From contig NC_003076.8 of the NCBI RefSeq assembly GCF_000001735.4, forward strand, positions 3,906,001-3,970,000: DNA of 64,000 nucleotides, in the 5' to 3' direction. A program made the position numbers and the translations under genes. Every line of letters starts with the position of its first letter. Position 1 is the stretch's first letter. Of the stretch, positions 47,915-59,424 are shown piece after piece. The notes beneath the pieces are model-generated. The model saw only the letters and a program-made list of their open reading frames with translations. It was not told where the DNA came from and ran no database searches. This stretch comes from Arabidopsis thaliana. Taxonomy: Eukaryota; Streptophyta; Magnoliopsida; Brassicales; Brassicaceae.

Positions 47915-49285
47915 TTAGCCAGCAACCCTTATTGCACCCACCTCATCAAGCTTTGAGCTTTTATGCTGCAACAGGTTCAATCAAGAGCTGAATCAATACA
48001 ATTTATCAAAGACATATTACTAGTTCTCTAGCACCTTTGTGCAAAAAAAACATTATGGTGGAAATTTCATGTTGAGTGTTAATGAAGAACGAGAAAAATT
48101 TGAGGCCCCACTTCATTACCATTACCTTGTTTTTTTTGTGCCTCTGAACGTCATTAAGATCTTCATCTCCATCGTGTTTCCTTTTCTGAAATATAAGTGA
48201 AAAGGCTCCATAAAAACTCAATAAAATGTTCTAGAGCAGTCTCTAGATCTGCTAATTTCATGCCAAGCAGGTCAAAAAAGCAGCCTAACTCAAGAGCAAC
48301 AAATACAAAACTTTCCATTAAGCTATTCTTCTTTGGAAAGACAGACACCTTCAACAAACAGACATGTTCTTTACCTTATCATGATGTTTCTTAGAATGAT
48401 CACCCGAATCATGGTGGCCATTTTTGTCCTTCTTTCTGTCTCGGTCCTTGTCTTTATCTTTATCTTTGCTTCTATCTTTATGTTTGTGCTTGTGCTTCTT
48501 ATGCTCTCTATCTTTGTCTTTATCCCTGTCCTTGTGTTTCTTATGTTTCCTGTCCCTATCTTTCGACTCACTTTTTGACTTAGACGGAATTGTAGGAGCT
48601 CCCTTCTCTGCCTGAAAGAAGAATAGTACCAAGGTCAATCATCTCCATAGGACACCCAGATGTAATTCACATTACTAGGGAAAGATTCTCAATTAACCAA
48701 AGAACTTGATGTTACAGGAAATAGGACATTCATTACTGAGCCAGTTTTTAAGTTCAATGTAATGGCAAATACTGTTACTCTTATGAAAAGAAGGACATTT
48801 AAAACTCAAAACACCAAGAGAGAGTGAGAAAGATCAGATTCTTACTGGGGGTAATTCAACAGGAGTCATATCATTTAGTTGGAAAGACTCCTGAAGCTCA
48901 TCTATATCAAAAGGCTGGATGCGAATATTAGTCTCCCGGCTCTGTGATATGCTCTCAATAAGCTGATCTAATTGCATTCCTTCTCCTTTTCTGATCTCTG
49001 TGTCCCCAACCACATTATGAAGATAATGGGAATCTGATAAAGAAACAGGAAGAGATTTCTTGCAAAAGAATTCATGGTGTTGCACTAGTTTGAATTGAGA
49101 TATAAGATCCGCAGCACCGCACAACTCTCTTGGACCTGCACTTGAAACAAACAACACATTGACCTCAAGGTGAGCCAAAGGGGAAAACAAAGGACAACGA
49201 GCTACAAAAAAAATAACTTCACGAACTGAAGAAGCTCCAAATTCGAAACCAATGTACCTCCAAATTTTAAACGTTCAGGCTCCAT
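47915..49285 (-). CDS. MED19A: Mediator subunit MED19A
   Basis: Five exons (high-low): 49285-49258, 49135-48846, 48611-48375, 48185-48126, 47965-47915; total 666 bases, 221 residues. Residues 1-106 are the MED19 core (FGGPRELCGAADLISQFKL, with FDIDELQESFQLNDMTPVEL). Residues about 120-185 are an extreme Lys/Asp/His/Arg-rich low-complexity tail (KDRDRKHKKHKDRDKDKDRE type). The C-terminus is HKSSKLDEVGAIRVAG. MED19 belongs to the Mediator head/middle hinge and links transcription factors to RNA polymerase II in the nucleus. In Arabidopsis MED19a is degraded after binding an oomycete effector. Order matches At5g12230. An antisense Leu/Ser/Phe-rich open frame over the charged tail is a composition artefact. 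Confidence 0.93.
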
Positions 49286-50230
49286 CTTCTCTATCGCACT
49301 CTGAATTTCTTTTGCATGATCACTGGCTCACTGCATATATATCCTACACAAGGAAACAAAAATCAGAAAAAGCATAGAGTGATAAGGAAATAATACTACT
49401 ACAGAAAGCAAATTCAGCTTCGATACTATCTAAACTAACAATTCTGTAGCACAAACAATACAAAAGTTATAACTAAGCACCAGCTCATATTTCATAGTGA
49501 CCAAAACTAAGAAGTAAGAAAATCTAATTTAGCATTAGATGCTATCAATTCTCAACTTTTCTGCTCCAAGCTCAAAAAAAATGAAACTAGCATCAGAAAC
49601 AAAACCCTAGAAAGTTTTCGGAAGTTTGTAAAAGTAAAATTAGATACCAAGTCCATACATTTTGGATCTAGTCAACAAGAAAGTTTCATCAATTTGTTCT
49701 ATTTAGGAATGAAGCTAACAAAAAAAAAATCAGACAAGCGAAGTAATCACTAGAAACGAAGATTAGACTCGATAAAAAAGCTTCAAGCAGAAGAGAAATT
49801 CGAAATTGAGGAATTTGGAATTCGAAAACGAAACAAGACAGAGCCCAATAGCAAAACCAAAATCTCAGATTCAATTGGTAGGAGAAAGAATCGAAACAAT
49901 CAACATACACGTTTCTTTCGACAAGCCCAGATCTCGTTTGAGAAAGCTAGCTAACGAAAGCAGCGAAACGTGAGGGGGGAAGTGTTTGGGTCTTGGGCTT
50001 GGGTATCGAATTCCCGCCTAAAATTTTGATTTTAGCAAGTGATCGAGAAAGGACAGAGATCGAAGAAGGTTCGAGAGAGCGAAAAAGCGAGACTAGTTAG
50101 GGTTTGAGAGTCTTTTGTGTCTGATGACCAATGAGAGAGGAATTATTCTCTGTTTTCTTCCGTTGGCTTCTCTCTCAATATAATCAACAAATTACAGTCA
50201 GCCTTTTTTTATTATTATTCAAGGGCTCCG
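49286..50230 (-). other. MED19A leader and promoter
   Basis: The 35 bases upstream of the ATG end at a splice-acceptor-like site (TGCAG near 49334-49338 on the minus strand), so a leader intron up to about 49920 is likely. A short upstream ORF of eight codons (MQKKFRVR) spans 49321-49295. Further upstream, GAATTCCCGCC near 50008 on the plus strand resembles an E2F site, and GGGCTT/GCCCAC motifs are present. Confidence 0.45.
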
Positions 50231-51739
50231 CGTGGGCTTCACGCGCTCCTTCAACACGGCCCACTTAACCAGACAAATCAAGGATCTTCCATTAGCTAAA
50301 CCGTATTCGAACCGAGTAATGAATCTCTCTTTAACCGGTGGTACTCTTATCCAAACAAAAATATCCACGACTATTTATATCCGATTTAGATTGTTATCTC
50401 TTTCTATATTTTTTATTTACTTGAGTGAAAAACATGAATTGTTATTCTAAAAAACCATTATAAGACCGAAAATTATCAAAACATAAATAATGTAAGTTTT
50501 CAGTGTTTTGGGTTGGTCGGACAGGTCTAATCCGATCGAGACATGCCTAACAATATCTTCTACAATTTAAGATGAAACATACGATGAATACATACGTGTA
50601 TATTTGCTGATATAACATCAGAGACAAAGTGCTTGACGAGAACAAAATGGAATAATGGTATTTTTGGGGATTTGAGTTTGTATACCTGCTCTCTACTATG
50701 TAAATGATGATTTGTCTGCTGTAAAATAAATGGGAATATAATATATAAAAACGTGATGACTGATGAGGATATATTGAGGTACATATCACATATGGTGTTT
50801 CTTGACAAATATTGGACGTAAGTCTTTGTTTTTTCTTCTATAAACTTTCAGCTTGATTTCTTAAAAACATTTGTTGCACAAGTTGTAAATACGTTTATCG
50901 AAGGTAGAAGATGCATATTGGAGAATCATATCCATATATGTATCATGTATGTAATTTAGTTCTTGTGATACTGTTTTCTTTATTCTCTTTCTTAACTCAT
51001 AATAAAGTAAAATTAAAAAAAAAAAAGTAATCTTAGAAAGACTAAAAAACGAGAAGCAAATATAGATATACAACATTTATATAAAATGGAGAGGAAGAAG
51101 ATTCAAGTGGTAAGTGGATTTTTTCATGTGTGTGAGTGAGTGTAAATGTGGGTGAAGAAAAAGGGAGTGAAGACAACATCATTTTCCCCAAAGAAAGCTA
51201 AGTCTTAGAATCATCACTCCAATTCCCTTTTTGGCCCCTTCTTCTCTCTTTTCTATTTCTTTCTACTTTTGACCCCCTTCACATAATTACCTTCCTCTAT
51301 ATGCTTTATTATCACACCCTCATTACTCTCTAAAACTAACCACTATAAGTATATTATTAACCACACTAATTACTACCACTTGACCTAGTAATCCCAGCTA
51401 AGACCTTTGGAAATGATTCAACACACAAAAAAAACTTTCGTTAAAAATTAATGATATATATATTTACAAACCTCTATCTAGTTTCTCTTCTCTTTATTTG
51501 TAGAAAGTGGTGGAGAATAAGAAAGGGAGAGCAACAAACTTTTAGAGGAAGTCATAGGTTAAAAGCCCCATAGCTTTTTCTTCCATCACTTTCATTCCTC
51601 TCTTCTCATTCTTACAGACTTTGAGAGAGAATTTATTTAAGAGATCTTGATCAGATCTTTTATACTTGCAAAAATCGATTCTAAATATATAATCTATACC
51701 TTATAGAGAAACTCTTCATATCTTGAAGATTCCTAAGAG
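50231..51739. other. Intergenic and CLE22 upstream region
   Basis: About 1.5 kb, AT-rich, with no supported gene. The 220 bases before 51740 are probably CLE22 leader. A TATATATAT run lies near 51452. Confidence 0.45.
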
Positions 51740-52051
51740 ATGGGAAATTACTACTCTAGAAGAAAATCTAGGAAACACATCACTACAGTTGCCTTGATCA
51801 TCCTTCTTCTTCTTTTGTTTCTGTTTCTTTACGCTAAAGCTTCATCGTCTTCTCCTAATATACATCATCACTCAACTCATGGAAGCTTGAAGAAATCTGG
51901 AAATTTGGATCCAAAGCTTCATGATCTTGACTCCAATGCTGCGTCATCAAGAGGATCAAAATATACTAATTATGAAGGTGGTGGTGAAGATGTTTTTGAA
52001 GATGGCAAGAGAAGGGTCTTCACAGGTCCTAATCCATTGCACAATAGATAA
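51740..52051 (+). CDS. CLE22: CLAVATA3/ESR-related peptide precursor CLE22
   Basis: Intronless, 103 residues. After a short basic head (MGNYYSRRKSRKH) a long Leu/Ile-rich hydrophobic segment (about 14-32) acts as signal peptide or anchor for secretion. A variable hydrophilic spacer follows, and the CLE motif lies at the extreme C-terminus: RRVFTGPNPLHNR (91-103), of which the last 12 residues are the predicted mature peptide. The central GPNPLH holds the prolines that are hydroxylated in the family. Mature CLE peptides are extracellular ligands of CLV1-type receptor kinases in meristem and vascular signalling. The motif and position fit CLE22 (At5g12235) of the CLE19-22 group. The gene is too small for most gene finders. 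Confidence 0.93.
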   Translation: MGNYYSRRKSRKHITTVALIILLLLLFLFLYAKASSSSPNIHHHSTHGSLKKSGNLDPKLHDLDSNAASSRGSKYTNYEGGGEDVFEDGKRRVFTGPNPLHNR

Positions 52052-53119
52052 ATTTTTGCTTTTACAAGTTTTTGTGAATTTTTGTCTGAATAAAACTCAT
52101 TTGTGCAAACACAAAAAACATATTTATTTACTTTTTTTCTTACACTGATGATATACACTATATCGTACGTTATATGCCGTGATTGTAACTTATGTGTTCT
52201 ATGTGGTGGGATGAGATTGAAGAGTGTTGAACAACGAGTCTTTGAAAATAGTAACTACTGCTTCTCGGTTTTCTTGATTTAATAGTGTATCGATAACACG
52301 CATAATTATCTTTTGGAACCCTTGTTTTTGAATATGAAGCTGGTGGAATTCGTGTGGTGTGTGTGAATATCTTGATAATGATAAATGAACATCATTGTTA
52401 ATGCCAAATGAAAAAAAAAAAAAACAAGAATGAACATCATTGTTAAATTGAAAGAACTATAAAGCTAGTCTATTACAGAGTTGGATGTGAAAGATGTAAG
52501 ATTATTACAGGCTATTTCATGCTTACGATATTGAATAAAATTGGTTTGAATAGCATTTTATTAGTCTAACAAAAGCTGTAAAAAGAGAATCATTGAGATG
52601 GGAAAACCTATTTGACACTAAATCACTTACACTAACAAACCACATTTGTAACAAAAGTAAATTGCAAACATACTTAATGTTAACTTCATCTGGAACAGAC
52701 GAATAATTTGGTACTCTACTGTATAATCTTATTTACCTCGAATCATTGACTGAGTTTTACTATGAGTATACAATTTACTAGGTGTGGGAAAATGTAAGAA
52801 ACAGTAACGAGAGAACTGTCGGAAAATTGGTGATAAAATGCAGGGCCAATAATGAGATTTTTCGACATAAAATTAAAAAGCTAAAAACAAGAAGTTAACA
52901 TTTATAGATACCAAAAACATTTATAGATACCAAAATCAATAACAATTCCGATTGAAATATGGAGCCTTTGAGAAAGACTTGAAATCATAACTAGACGAAC
53001 ACGAGAAGATAATTTTTGCGCACTCATAAATTCATAATTACGATAAAGAAAAAGACAAGACTTGGAAGTGTCTCCACATTAACAAACTTTTGGAAGCACA
53101 TCATATAGAAGACAGAAGT
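52052..53119. other. CLE22 3' flank and intergenic spacer
   Basis: About 1.1 kb, AT-rich, between convergent genes. GAACATCATTGTTAA occurs twice (about 52387 and 52433) around an A-rich run, a small duplication. No gene is supported. Confidence 0.5.
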
Positions 53120-54777
53120 TTAAGAGTTTAGTAAATATCGCTTTGCAGCTTCTGGATCCAATTCTTCATACACCTGAAACCAAAACAAATGACAAAAAAA
53201 ATGTCCCGAGCATTAGTAGCTATCTGCAATAAATGTCTTAAGAAGAAAATGTACAACACATACAAGTTTCTTGTGGAGTTTCTCGAAAGCCTTGCAAAAT
53301 CTCTCTGCTTCAACCCCACCAACCTGCAAGAATGTGATGTTCATTAAGGAGTAGAAGAACAACTTCATATATGTAGAACATTTCAGTATATGTAGTAGAA
53401 TCAGAGATGAAACAAGAATCAATTCTTTCAGTGTACAAGTTTCTAAGTTGACAAGTAAGAACAAACAAGATTTCGATCTCCATTCTCTGGCAAATCTCTT
53501 ATTCACAATTGCACATCAGATGCAATGACTACGGGGAGACATTTTCTACTAAAATTATGAGCTACAACTCTATTGGTGAAAATTAGCTTATAAATCTCAT
53601 TCAATAACTAGAAACGTCTGAACAAAATTACCTTCTTCTCAGCAGCCGCTTTCAGATTTTCCCAAAATTTGTCTGTCAGAAGAAGATAACAGACAATGCA
53701 CATGTTCAATGATATGGGAAAGGAGCAAAAGGAAATTTTACTCAGAATAATCACAAAACCGCTTGATTCTACAACTTACGAGCTAATTATATATGTGTAT
53801 AACAGTAGCATACAGATATAATCTCTGTGTTAAGCAAATGCATGTATGAATAGGTTGAGATGATATTGTTTTCACTTAATAGAGCATGGATTCTTCATCG
53901 CAATGGTCAGATCACGTAAAAAACATAGCAAGGTTAGCTGAGGAAAACACATAAGAAAACTACAAACATGATAGGTTACAATTAAATTTCCTCTCTAATG
54001 AAGGAGACCAATATCTCTATCTTTCTCTCTGAAATCGATTACTCTTACATAATTTGAAAGAACTACTACACCCGAAAACACTTTTCAGAACACAGGAAAC
54101 AGCTGAAAACAACTGGGAGCTAATACAAATACTAGTCAATCTAACAAGCCAGTAAGCTAGTGGCAATTTAGTTGATATCCGAAAGTAGGAAAAAAAGAGA
54201 TGATGCATACCTTGATCAGTCTTCAGATATTGCAAGTCTTTAGGCTCAGCAACAGTCGGTGCATCGTGCCATTCACTTACCTGCATTGAGTGATTTCAAG
54301 TTCCATCACATTTCAAGTATATAGAAAAGAAGCCTACAGATCTCAGAAATGTACCTCTCGATCCACAACTGACTGTGAAGTTGATTGCTTTGAAGAATCT
54401 AATTCAGCCTGAAACCACAAAAGACTCAATCAGATGATATCTTAAAACGATCATATGTAAACTCAATCACTGATGAATTTACTAAACCATAACAGAGAAA
54501 TTTTCAGGACAAGAATTAGACCTAAGGGGAAAATGTGAACCAGTTTGCTAGTAAAAGCCCTTTCGAAACTGGACGATGAGTAAATTAGGGTTTTAAAAGA
54601 AAAATCAAGTTCGCGGCAAATAAGTTGACAGTAGCAGCAGCAAAAAAAGAGAAAGAGGGAAGGAAGAGAGAAGAGAGAAGAGAGAAGAGAGAAGAGAGAA
54701 GAGAGAATTACACGGTGGTCACGAGAACGTACGACTGGGAAGAGGTCGAGGAGACTACGAAACTCTTGGTCGTCCAT
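53120..54777 (-). CDS. Small conserved protein of unknown function (At5g12240-like)
   Basis: Six short exons (high-low): 54777-54712, 54408-54355, 54280-54211, 53672-53632, 53323-53264, 53173-53120; total 345 bases, 114 residues, all GT-AG with phases that agree. The protein starts MDDQEFRSLLDLFPVVRSRD, has a Ser/Gln-rich stretch, a WHDAPTVAEPKDLQ segment and a helical C-terminal half (KFWENLKAAAEKK, then VEAERFCKAFEKLHKKLVYEELD). It has no signal peptide and no membrane helix. I do not recognise a domain. Its gene structure and balanced composition argue that it is real. A six-copy heptamer repeat lies just after the first donor site. Confidence 0.75.
54664..54705. repeat. Heptamer microsatellite (AAGAGAG)6
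   Basis: Six perfect 7-bp units on the plus strand. On the minus strand this is (CTCTCTT)6, seven bases into intron 1 of the small unknown gene, next to its splice donor at 54711. Confidence 0.9.
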
Positions 54778-55316
54778 GGCTTCCCTTTTTCTTCGATTTC
54801 TCCTCCGATTCTCTCTTAAATCTGATATCTTCTAATTTCTTTCTTCCCTGGTGAAGGTTTCGACAGAGTCCAATTTTTATTTTTATTTTATTGACAGGAA
54901 AAAAGGAAAATTTCATAAATAACAAACTTTAATCTCCCTTTTTAGTTTTAATCTGATTTTAGACTAGAACAAACTACGTATTGTATATTATGGTCTATGG
55001 TTATGGCCTATGGGAAATTGGGAATCCAAAAATGGTGATTATGAAAATCACGCGTCCTTAAATTGATAACTTGGTTCCGCGACAGTCAAAAAAACCAACA
55101 TTGTAAAATTGTGAAACCAATTAATTGAAGTAGGAAGAGCATAAAAAACCACAATGGACAATTTCATATAAAAACCACGCATAAAAGTTTAGATCCGACC
55201 TCACTATTACACACAGACCATCACAAACAATACATGAAACTCAATAAACATATACCGACCAAACGAAAAGAAGATAAGAGAGGTATTTAAAAATCGGTAA
55301 TATCAGCTCTTTTCAC
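54778..55316. other. Promoter of the small unknown gene and TUB6 3' flank
   Basis: About 540 bp between two minus-strand genes. It is AT-rich and no special element was recognised. Confidence 0.45.
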
Positions 55317-56971
55317 TCACTCATGATCCAATATCTCTTCTTCATCCTCGTCTTCTTCATACTCGCCTTCGTCATCTGCAGTTGCGTCTTGGTATTGCTG
55401 GTACTCTGAGACTAGATCGTTCATGTTGCTCTCAGCTTCAGTAAACTCCATCTCGTCCATTCCTTCACCTGTGTACCAATGCAAGAAAGCTTTCCTCCTG
55501 AACATAGCAGTGAACTGCTCGCTCACCCGCCTAAACATCTCTTGGATCGATGTGGAATTCCCAATAAATGTCGATGCCATTGAGAGACCTCGGGGAGCTA
55601 TGTCACAGACGCTTGACTTCACGTTGTTTGGAATCCATTCCACAAAGTAGGAAGAGTTTTTGTTCTGTACGTTTATCATCTGCTCGTCCACTTCTTTTGT
55701 GCTCATCTTGCCACGGAACATGGCCGAGGCAGTTAGGTACCGCCCGTGGCGCGGGTCTGCTGCGCACATCATGTTCTTTGAATCCCACATCTGTTGGGTC
55801 AGCTCAGGGACAGTGAGTGCACGGTACTGCTGAGACCCACGGGAGGTGAGAGGGGCAAAACCAACCATGAAAAAGTGGAGACGAGGGAAAGGAATGAGGT
55901 TCACTGCGAGCTTCCTCAGATCAGAGTTGAGCTGACCCGGGAACCTAAGACAGCATGTAACTCCACTCATGGTTGCAGAGATAAGATGATTCAGATCACC
56001 AACTGTTGCAATCAACCCATCACAAAACATTAGCAAACAGTTGATGCAGGATGAGTCAAAACTGGAGATTGGATCAAGGATACGTTGATATTTCCAAACA
56101 GAAACATTTTTTATTTTGGTCACAACCAAACACACCATTCATGGTTACCAAGATCAGTGATTCAATTTTCACAAAACCACTGCAGAGAAGAAAGGACATG
56201 GAAAGGGACTTACAGCTAGGAGTGGTAAGCTTAAGTGTTCTAAAACAGATGTCGTAAAGGGCTTCATTGTCCAAAACCATACACTCATCAGCATTTTCCA
56301 CCAGCTGATGAACTGAAAGTGTCGCATTGTATGGCTCAACCACTGTGTCAGAGACCTTTGGTGATGGGAAGACAGAAAATGTAAGCATCATTCTATCAGG
56401 ATACTCTTCCCTGATCTTAGATATGAGCAGAGTTCCCATTCCAGACCCGGTGCCTCCACCAAGTGAGTGACATACTTGGAAACCTGAGAAATTCATAATT
56501 ATACATATCACTGTTAGAACAAAATGTTCAAAACCACAATTTAAAGACCTTCAATAAACTTTCTTAGGATTACACACCTTGAAGACAGTCGCAATTCTCA
56601 GCCTCTTTGCGTACAACATCGAGTACAGCATCAATAAGCTCAGCTCCTTCAGTGTAATGCCCTTTAGCCCAGTTGTTTCCAGCACCAGATTGCCCGAAAA
56701 CAAAGTTGTCAGGCCTGAAGATTTGACCATAAGGTCCAGTTCTGACACTGTCCATAGTACCAGGCTCAAGATCCATGAGAATTGCACGGGGAACATATCT
56801 TCCGCAGGATGCCTCGTTATAGTAAACATTGACACGCTCCAACTGCAGATCAGAGTTTCCAACGTAACGACCAGTGGGATCAATACCATGCTCATCACAT
56901 ACAACTTCCCAGAACTTGGAACCAATCTGGTTCCCACATTGACCACCTTGAATGTGAAGGATTTCTCTCAT
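55317..56971 (-). CDS. TUB6: Beta-6 tubulin TUB6
   Basis: Three exons (high-low): 56971-56578, 56483-56214, 56002-55317; total 1350 bases, 449 residues. The N-terminal MREI tetrapeptide is the beta-tubulin mRNA autoregulation signal. The GTP-binding glycine loop is [12 protein letters not shown], preceded by CHSLG. The C-terminus is a long acidic tail ([20 protein letters not shown]) that contacts microtubule-associated proteins. Beta-tubulin pairs with alpha-tubulin as the exchangeable-GTP subunit of microtubules. Two introns at these positions are typical of Arabidopsis TUB genes. Length, tail and position fit TUB6 (At5g12250), reported to be repressed by cold. A leader intron is predicted upstream. 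Confidence 0.95.
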
Positions 56972-56983
56972 CTTCTATTTTAT

Positions 56984-57399
56984 CTGAAATCAACATTACA
57001 TGAACAAAACAGTAAACAACGGATTTTGAAAGCAAAAGAATCTGTATCAGATCCAAATGAAATTATATCGAATGTCAACAACTAAATCTCGAAGATCTGA
57101 AATCAAACAATCTGTATCAGATCCCAAAACAAATCAATCGGAAAAAAACACAACGCCGCAGAGAAGAAAACTCCGATTTCAAATTCTTCACGGAATTCAA
57201 AACGGCAACACATTTTCAAGTGATAGAAAATCAAAATCCAAGTTAAGAGAGAAAATATGAAACAGATCAAGAGCGGATACAGATTTGGAGGAAGACGATT
57301 CGATCAAAGTATCACAATAAGTAGTAGGAGTTCATAATCTCATTCCCTAGAGAGGAAACAATACATAAAAAGGAAATAGCAGAGTAAACAATAACTCAC
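56984..57399 (-). other. Predicted leader intron of TUB6
   Basis: On the minus strand the donor CACC|GTGAGTTATT is at 57399 and the acceptor TTTCAG|ATAAAATAG is at 56984, twelve bases before the ATG. The 416 bp interval is T-rich, as usual for plant leader introns that raise expression. It is called from splice consensus only. Confidence 0.6.
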
Positions 57400-59414
57400 G
57401 GTGCAGAGGAGAATCCCGGCGAGATTGGGATAATCGTCGACCGGAGTAGGAGAGGAAGTGAGACGGGTGGAGAGTGAAGAAGTTGGATTTATTTATGAAA
57501 GAGTAAGAAGAGGGAAAGGTAAAATTTGATCCAACGGCTGTGATTGGTTTAATCTATCGGAAGCTGGATGCCGTTGGATGGTGAGATATCAACGTTGAGG
57601 ATGGCGTTGGGTAAGATGTGGGAGCTACTTTATGTTAATTGGATTGTGATTGTCGGTTCTTCCTTCACTCCTACATACCAATTATTGTTGTCACATGAAT
57701 AGTAAAAAAATCTCTAACATTGGAGTCTTGGACCATTGGTCTAACATAGAAAAGATAAGTATTTCGGTAGTAATGTCAAGATTCTTATTATTTTCCAAAC
57801 GCAACTTACAATTTTAGAGAAGCTCTCTTTGGTTACACACTTAATACACGTCAAATGCATAAACAAACTCATCAAAAGCCGTAGGAACAGGCAGGAGCAA
57901 TACCTTGTAATGAGTGTGTGACAGTATAAAATCGAGCTAAGAACCACGGGAAAAAAAAATGGTCTCATTGCGTATGACAATGCGGAGAATAGTAAATCAC
58001 CGTACCATGGTCGGAGAGTAGATGAATTCTTAATGGTTTATTTCGTACCTATATTAACTAGTTAGTTAAGTTTAGTTACTTTCGTAAAATATATATTAAA
58101 TCTTTCTTTTGCATGCATGTCATAGCAATCAGTTTATATGAAATATATGCAGAAATTGTTTTTTGGTCCATCAGATCTATACGAGAGAGTTGAAGAAAAA
58201 AGTTGATGCATATTACCGTAGTTAGGACGATAATGTAAAACACACGCATTGGATACTCTCGTTTAGATTTAACTACTGATGCTAAATTGCTACTTTGAAA
58301 TCTTTAAAATATTCTATAAGTTCTTACATCTGTCGATCTACTGTCAATCAATAAATATATCAGTTTGCTATTCGGAAAATCTAAACTAATAATCGGATAA
58401 CTTAAATATTGTTTTCTCAACTTTGTCGTTGCTTGTATAACAATAAAAAAGTGATGTTTCGATGGTTTCGCTTAGTACTAAATTTTCCATGGAACATTAA
58501 TCATGCTTACGTTTCTACTTTCTATAACAATGCAAAAGAAAACCCGAAACCAAAAGCACTACTAATGATATCAATAACAAAACCAATGTCGCCCTTATAT
58601 CACCATCATTTAGATCATAAACAAGACGTGATAAATAAATTACGCTAAGAACAGCATATAGCTGTAAATATGAGAAATTAGAAGGGTACAAAAACAAGAA
58701 TGTGTTGGTCTTGTAGAGCTTGTGGATCGGAAATCGGATAGCGACAGAATGAGATGTAGAGATATATAAAAAGAACAATGCACATGAAATCCACATTGCG
58801 TCCCATGTGACATGCCAACAGCTCACCTGACTTAAATTCTAACTTTCTCTACTCGTAGTTTCTTGCTCCAGTAGTTTCTCATACCTACAAAGTTTTTTGC
58901 TAAATTCCAATCCCTACCTACAAAGTTTGTCAGAGTTAATGTCGTTATAATATCTTCTTAATTTATTTTTTTCCCACAAGTTCTTGTAAATACAAAAATT
59001 GAATATCTTGTAGTATAAGTATATATCAAGTGAAGTTTACTCTTTTTGTAAGTAGTAGTATTATTTACGTGATTAATATTATAATTTGTTTCTATGCAAT
59101 AAGTCTTGACTCTTTCAAATAAATCCTCTCACTTGATCTGTACGAATTTTCTGGTATTTCTATGTCTGTGAATATTCATAACTTTTTGTTATGGTTAACC
59201 GAGGATGAGCGATGTCCAAAAGAGATTAGTTGAGTGCTCTTTGATGATGAAACTCTATGAAATAGAAACACATCTCTCTTTGAAGATTATTGTTCAAAGC
59301 AAACGAAGTGATTGGTCAATGCAGCTCTTGAGAATTCAACAAGAGCAACAACGTAATCAATTAGCTGAAGTAGTGAAGTCTATCATTTTCTTTTGCTATG
59401 ATCAAAATTGTAAT
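57400..59414. other. TUB6 promoter and long intergenic spacer
   Basis: A TATA-like CATAAATAAATCC lies near 57484-57497 on the minus strand, a plausible TUB6 core promoter. The remainder is AT-rich. A short plus-strand open frame at 59205-59453 (starts MSDVQKRLVECSLMM, helical, Gln-rich) might be a gene relic but has no recognised domain. Confidence 0.4.
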
Positions 59415-59424
59415 TCATTAATTT

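Noticed and set aside
48333-48615. Plus-strand Leu/Ser/Phe/Val-rich open frames opposite MED19A exon 3
   Set aside because: They are the antisense reading of the Lys/Asp/Arg-rich codons of MED19A and have no homology or start context of their own.
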